DNA of 64,000 nucleotides from Saururus chinensis (Eukaryota > Streptophyta > Magnoliopsida > Piperales > Saururaceae). Positions 58,810-64,000 of the stretch are shown here, one piece after another (the stretch's first letter is position 1; the number at the start of each line of letters is the position of its first letter). The stretch covers positions 41,377,719-41,441,718 of the forward strand of contig CP141141.1 in assembly GCA_035235625.1 (NCBI GenBank). The letters are read 5' to 3'. Under the pieces are notes generated by a model. It worked only from the letters and a program-made list of their open reading frames with translations. It was not told the DNA's origin and searched no databases. The translations under genes were made by a program, and so were the position numbers.

Positions 58810-59533
58810 TAGGGCTGCACAAAATGTGAGCCAATCCGTTGGCCCGACCCCCCCCAAAAAAAGGGCTTGGGCCTTGTATTTTGGATCATGAGATCGTACT
58901 CAGTTTGAAATTATTAGGCCCATATTATATCGAGCTGGGCTCGGGCCTGGCAAAAAAATCACAAAAGTCAGGCCCGACTCAATGGCCCACTGAACCCATT
59001 TCAAGTCTTATTCATAACCCCAATTTCCCTTATATGCAGCCCTACTCTCAATCTTCATTTTTTTTTGCCATCGTCACCCTCCCTCTTCTCCTTTCCCTCT
59101 TCTGCCCGGACTCCATCTAGCCTCCGCCGAACCACCGCATACTATCTGCCGCTCTAGCTAATACCTTCCATGCCCATCTTCTCTTTCTCGCCTCCGCCAG
59201 ACAAGGCACAGCCCCCTCCCTCAACCCTCAATCTCACTTCACTTTCTCACATCTGTCGGACCAAAGGACCACTGCCTCCCTCTTTCTTGCCTTTGTCGGG
59301 CCACCACTTGCTCCTTTCTCCCCTCTGACGGGCCACCGCCTCCCACTCTTGCTTCTCCCGTCAACGGTGACATGAAAAAAGCATGTAGCCTGGCCCGACC
59401 TGGAGATCGGGCCGAGCCAGCCTTTTAGTAGAGAGGTTAGGGACGGTTTGGGCCCCTTTATTTTACATTCTTGTTTAGGGTCGGGCTCGGGCCTACCCCT
59501 AGCCCACAAAGGCTCGGACCGCTTGCAGCCCTA
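58810..59533. mobile_element. Non-autonomous hAT element, 724 bp, with perfect 8-bp target duplication
   Basis: Inverted ends TAGGGCTGCA and TGCAGCCCTA are flanked by identical TACAAAAT at 58802-58809 and 59534-59541. No transposase is present. The interior is GC-rich and repeats 'gggctcgggcc' and 'ggcccgac' words near both ends. The paralogous empty site is 'gtcaaaat' at 39644-39651. Confidence 0.92.
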
Positions 59534-59648
59534 TACAAAATATCATTCACCATTCTCTTTAGACATGGAGCATGTTCTCTCTTGTGTTGTACTAGTGAAA
59601 TTGTCGACATGTGTTGATGCATTTCTTAGTATAATTTAATACTCCCTT

Positions 59649-61070
59649 TGTAACGCCCCGGCACATGTCACCTCCGAGTCGAACCCGGTCCAAGGAGGAA
59701 GCGGCATGCAACGCGACAAGGTGGAGTTCAATTGCGAAAGACTTAACTCATCTTTGGGTAGAACACACTACGGAGTTGTGCATGTAAACTTTGTACAAAA
59801 ACAAAATTAGCAAAGAAAAAATTACTAATCAAAGCATTAGTCTACTCATACCCAGATATTAGTCATAAACAAGCCTACACATGGCTAAAATAAGTTTAAG
59901 CTATTAGTGGCCACAAAGTCTAAGTCAATCAATGGCAAAAGAAAGTGTGAAGTAGAGTTAAGTGTATATATATCTCAACATTACAAAAATAAGCAACCAT
60001 AAGACCCAACATCTCTATAAATCCCCTCTCAATGATCGACATCATCCACTTGCTCAACATAGAACTCATCTGAACAAACTGCATGACACGACATGGAGTC
60101 CTAAAAGAAAACACAAAGCAAAGAGGGGTGAGCCACAAAGCTCAATAAGGGTTTTAATATGGAAAATAAATTCATAATGACAACACAAGCGTAATCAACG
60201 TAACATTTATCACATAATCAATCACTATGACCATTCATTATAGAATAATCACCTAAACCTATGCCCCATGTGCATCATGTCATATTTTATATTCCATAAG
60301 CATCTACTCATGCCACTTGCATGTCACATCATTTATAACATATCTCATCAACACATAGTTATGTCACATGAATATCATGTTATATATAACATATATCATC
60401 AACACATGTTCATGTCACCTTTATGCTATATATAACATATTTCATTAACACATAGCCCTGCCACCTACATATCATGCTATAACCCACATTTCATAAGCAC
60501 ATATTATACCACATGTGTATCATAGGTTCAAATATAGTTCATAACACATATACACCTCATGTGTAAACATATATAACTCATTATCATAATCACACCATGC
60601 ATAAATCATTCTTAATATAAACTCATGGATAATCATTTCTTAATAAAAATATTCACCCTATAACATTAAGTGCATCAACTATACACCATCCTGCATATCT
60701 ATGCAAGTCATACCATAATCACATGTGTAAAATAAGCTTCATTGTTCTTACGCAACCTATATCAATGAGCATTATCTCTCATACACGTGCAACAAATTAA
60801 TAGTGGATGCCTCACAATTGATAAAACAATCAACCCGCTCGCCCAGGACAATCCCTAGCGGGGAAGCTCCAAATTCTTATAAAAGAAAAACTAGAGCGGT
60901 TGGGTAGGTTCTCTAACTAGGAAAGTCCCCCCACTCACCCAAGACATTTCTTAGCTGGGAAGGACCGAATTATAAGAAGGAAAACTGGGGCAACCTGCTC
61001 GCCGAGGACTAACTTTGTAAGGAAAAGTTCGAATTCTTCGAAAAGAAAACTATAGCAACGTGGTAAGTTG
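59649..61070. repeat. Gypsy LTR-like relic (TGTAACGCCCCGG start)
   Basis: It begins TGTAACGCCCCGGCACATG, characteristic of LTR starts in large plant Gypsy families. Further inside it has 'gggtgagccacaaagctcaataagg' near 60126 and a ~60-bp tandem array. A three-fold ~85-bp repeat ('ctcgcccaggacaatccctagc...') at 60830-61065 follows. No coding region is present. The right boundary and target duplication are not resolved. Confidence 0.5.
60262..60515. repeat. AT-rich tandem repeat, ~60-bp unit x about 4
   Basis: Units follow 'catgtcacatcatttataacatatctcatcaacacata' with variation and lie inside the Gypsy LTR-like relic. Confidence 0.7.
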
Positions 61071-61292
61071 GTAAACACAGACATACTAATAGCTTCATTT
61101 TTTTGAATTTGTTTCATATTAATAGCTTCATTTTGTTAAATTTAAGTGGTTGGGTACTTAAAAAAAAATCTCTTAGATGTAAGTTTCACCATTTAATAAA
61201 AAACACTATTTTTTTAAATATAGCTAGTAGTATGGGGCGGAGGGAGTATTGATTTTGTGTGTCTTATTTTCCATAATTTAGTGATTATATTA

Positions 61293-61352
61293 CTCCCTTT
61301 GTCCAATAGTAAGTGTTATATTTAATTTTCCAAAATGAACTTAATATGGGAG
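61293..61352. mobile_element. Short Stowaway derivative, 60 bp
   Basis: CTCCCTTTGTCCAATAGTAA and CTTAATATGGGAG are inverted, flanked by TA (61291-61292 and 61353-61354). The SDR3 flank at 39795-39805 ('aattatactacacc') lacks it. Confidence 0.6.
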
Positions 61353-61464
61353 TATTAGGTACCCGTGCACCTATGATTGACGAGAGCCTTAATCAAGGTC
61401 ATAGATGTTTATGTCATAGCAGGAGTAGATAGAATATGAGTGCAAAGAGCTTCATTAGAGTAGA

Positions 61465-62354
61465 TGTCACGGGCGCGAAACTTTGCCTAGCGTCCGCACT
61501 CGTAGCCTGGCTGCTCCGTGCAACCAGCAGCCACTCTCTTCTCTTCCCACTCGTATGCGCAAGGGAAAACAAGCAAAACAACCACAAAGCAACACAACCA
61601 ACCTGGAGGGTCTCTGCCCAAGCTATGTAAATTAATCCGTCGAAATACACAAGTAGGGAGAGGGCAGGGCTGAACCACCAAGGTTGAAAGCTCTCCTCTC
61701 TTTCTCCCTGGTTCGCTGTGTAGGAAAAATCACCAACCAATCAGCCATGGCCGCCCCATCCTTCTCCCTTAAATAGACTCAGCCATAGGCTGGCCGTCCT
61801 AGAGCAACTAGAAGTACAAAACCCACCCAATACAAGTGTCCTCACCCTGTCCAACTCTCACCCCAAAGCCATTCCGGGCCAGCATAGTTTAGGAGGTCTT
61901 TGCGAGTCTGTCTTCCGCTAGAAGTCCTTCTCCATGCTGCCTCCAAGAGTCAGCCCATTCGAGGGAATCAGCCAACCAACTCCCATCCGTCCTAGGAGTG
62001 TAGCCAGCATGCATGTACGAGTTCTATCCGTCCTAGGAGTTTGCTGCCCGATCTCCTACTCCAACTAAGAGTGTAGCCAACCAGCATTGTTGAATCCTAT
62101 CCGCCTTATAAGTCCTCCCCTAAGTCCAAGCAGCGCCTAGCTTTGCCGCTAGAGTCCCGCCCGCGTAAGGACTCCTACCCAACCTGCTCCGCAAGGCGAG
62201 TAGCTCGTATAGAACATCTCCCGCGCTGTCCCAGCATCCATCTATACCCAAGGTACTATCTAGGCTGTCCGTTGCCTAGCAAAACTCGGTTGTCTGCTGC
62301 CAAGTATAGGGGTAGCCGCCCCCTTTTCGCATCCGTCAAGTTAAGGGGGTAACA
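61465..62354. mobile_element. Solo LTR with perfect target duplication GTAGA
   Basis: The 890-bp insert starts TGTCACGGGCGCG and ends GGGGGTAACA, flanked by GTAGA at 61460-61464 and 62355-62359. It is GC-rich, with repeated 'tatccgtcctaggagt' phrases in the right half. Neither internal coding region nor partner LTR is present. The paralogous site below SDR3 (about 41581-41585, 'ttattagag' then 'cataggacagttt') is empty. Confidence 0.9.
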
Positions 62355-62502
62355 GTAGAGGACATTAGTTTTTGTTAGCTCTACTTCACGGGAGAGAGAT
62401 ATCGTCGTAGAATACGCATTACCTTTGAAAATAGTTGTTTACTGATTTCCAAGCTAAGGGCATTGGTTTCTTGCTCGTCTACTACTCCATGGAAGAGATA
62501 TA

Positions 62503-62615
62503 CTCCTCTGTCAGTTTGTCCTACATTAATAGTTTTATTTAGTATTTTAAAATAAATTAATTTTAATTTATCTTAAGAAACTAAATATAGAACTATTAAT
62601 TTGGGACAAAAGGAA
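62503..62615. mobile_element. Short Stowaway-like MITE, 113 bp
   Basis: The left end 'ctcctctgtcagtttgtcctacattaatag' and right end 'ctattaatttgggacaaaaggaa' are imperfect inverted repeats with TA on both sides. Confidence 0.6.
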
Positions 62616-63309
62616 TATCATATTGGGTGGCTTTACTTTGTAACAAGTTCTTTATTTGATTTCCTTATTTGAATTCTGAATAGCAATGACCGAGGGGAAA
62701 AAATTGGAATCTCAATGCTCCCTATTGTGTATTTGTGCTTCAAAATCTGAATAGGCCCCCTATTGCGTGTTTGTGCCTCCAATGTGCATGTTCACATGAA
62801 TATTCTTGCACTGTGCAAGGGCGAAATGTGTTATTAATCTGGTGAATATGAATTAGTTAATCCCTTCCCTAATAACTTAAATTCTTAGGAGAAGTGGATA
62901 ACTTATTTCAAATTCAAATGTCACCTTACATAAAATAATTGCATGTAAACAGCCATTTACACATCAAACATTCTTTAGAGTTCAGATAGAATTCAGCATG
63001 GTACATGTAAAGTAGTGAATTTTTTTTTGTTGCAATGGTACTGAAAGGCATTTTCATCATCTTCCGAATAAGTAACCTTTAAGAAACCGAAGAAGATAGT
63101 TTTTTTAAGTGAAGATGATAGCTATATTGAAAACATTATATCCAAATATGCTTCAAATTTTGCATCCATTAATCAAAAGAAATAGGACAATTATACGCCC
63201 TAAGTAGTGAAATCACAAACTCAAACCAAGTACCTTGATTACAGAAAGGCATGACAGACATTACGTGGTTAAATTCCCTCAGGCCTCAGCTCGTAGAGCA
63301 TGATACTTA

Positions 63310-63906
63310 CTATTTCATACCCTTCCGGAGAATGCCGTCCCTGATAAAAATTGGCAAGTGATATAGAATCGCAGCGGGTGTTGCCAAGTGACCATAAGAG
63401 AACCATGCTGGAGGTTTTGTCTTGAGAACTTCAGTCACTGTTTTCTTAGCGAACTCATCTGCAGGGGTGGCCTTGGGGCTTTGGGATGACTCGGCCCTCT
63501 TTCGCATAGCATTATCAAACTCCTTGTATAGCTTCCAATCAGCCAGTTGATTGTAATTATCCAGGCTCGTTTTTCCTATGTTTGTTTTGATTACACCGGG
63601 AACAACATTTATAACATCTATACCTAGAGGCTTAAGTTCCAATCTGCAGTAACACAAAACTTTGAAGTAGTAAGGAAACAGATTGCGGTTATTAAGACAA
63701 GCTGACATTAGCAATGGTTCCAATCAACAGGTAACGGGAGAAAAACCTTAAGGTGTCAGTCAAGGCATGTAGAGCAGCCTTTGTTGCCGAATAAGCACCA
63801 GTCCATGGTCCAGTGGCCATAGCAGAGATACTTCCCACATTAACAATTTTGCCCTTCTTTCTACTTGCCATATGAGGCACAACAGCCTGAATTACCCTCA
63901 TTGGAC
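63310..63906 (-). CDS. SDR4: classical SDR, exons 2 and 3 only (gene continues past window end)
   Basis: Exon 2 is complement(63747-63906), 160 bp. Exon 3 is complement(63310-63643), 334 bp. Intron 2 is only 103 bp. Exon 2 starts [20 protein letters not shown], has the Ser region [10 protein letters not shown] and the catalytic YSATK. Exon 3 begins [20 protein letters not shown] and ends [12 protein letters not shown], one residue shorter than the paralogues. No internal stop or splice defect is visible. Exon 1, with the Rossmann TGxxxGIG part, must lie beyond 64000, so whether the copy is complete cannot be judged. The role is the same as for SDR1 and SDR3. Confidence 0.88.
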
Positions 63907-64000
63907 CTGTATCAGTGCAAGAATAACACATAAAATGCAACCCACAACTCATTGATGCCATTCAACAAAAAATGCATTAATCACAACTCGCTAAATGCAA

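Larger units (their letters stand above)
59642..61246. mobile_element. Stowaway-type MITE split by a nested Gypsy relic
   Basis: A left end 'tactccctttg' at about 59640 and a right body 'acatactaatagcttcatttt ... tatggggcggagggagta' (61081-61246) match the two halves of the Stowaway family. About 1.4 kb of other repeat separates them. TA lies at both outer edges. The inner junction is not exact. Confidence 0.5.
58530..63309 (-). other. 3' flank of SDR4, paralogous to the SDR3 flank and loaded with insertions
   Basis: Between insertions the sequence follows 39406-42402: 'ttgattgatgatata.gc', 'ggcatagata/catagcaggagtagaatgtaag', 'cacgagagagatatcgtagtagaa'. It has taken in a hAT element, a Gypsy relic, Stowaways and a solo LTR, each missing from the SDR3 side. 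No gene is contained before SDR4. Confidence 0.65.

Overview
The window is AT-rich nuclear DNA of a flowering plant. The evidence is spliced genes with GT-AG introns, Copia and chromovirus Gypsy LTR retrotransposons, a CACTA transposon, hAT and Stowaway-type MITEs, a tRNA-derived SINE and a LINE relic. Nothing suggests bacterial or organellar DNA. I cannot name the species.

The only host gene family I can support is a tandem array of classical short-chain dehydrogenase/reductase (SDR) genes. All are on the minus strand and share one three-exon structure: exons of 340, 160 and 337 bp, with intron phases 1 and 2. SDR1 (9292-12697) and SDR3 (42403-46018) are intact, each 278 aa. SDR2 (28706-37476) would also be intact but for a Copia element inserted in exon 1. 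SDR4 (63310-63906) has exons 2 and 3 only, because exon 1 lies beyond the right edge. The proteins resemble plant homologues of yeast AYR1 (NADPH-dependent 1-acyldihydroxyacetone-phosphate reductase). The array grew by segmental duplication: the 3' flank of SDR3 (39.4-42.4 kb) and that of SDR4 (58.5-63.3 kb) are paralogous, and each supplies empty sites for insertions in the other.

Layout. 0-4 kb: a minisatellite and Gypsy-LTR-like relics. 4-8.5 kb and 14.4-17.1 kb: two direct copies of one decayed LTR element, flanking SDR1. 17-21.7 kb: decayed repeats. 21.7-26.8 kb: a 5.1-kb non-autonomous CACTA element full of AGCGACG palindromes and GA-rich blocks, nested in an old LTR. 27.9-28.5 kb: a solo LTR. 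28.7-37.5 kb: SDR2 split by a 7.3-kb Copia element. 38-42 kb: AT-rich DNA, a LINE tail and the duplicated flank. 42.4-46 kb: SDR3, with a solo LTR of the same Copia family in intron 2. 47.3-52.7 kb: a complete-ended but defective Reina-like Gypsy chromovirus. 53-63 kb: MITEs, two hAT-type elements, a Gypsy relic and another solo LTR. 63.3 kb to the end: SDR4.

I see no multi-gene system here beyond the SDR cluster. The most informative content is the insertion history, since many events keep exact target-site duplications, together with the palindromic architecture of the CACTA element.
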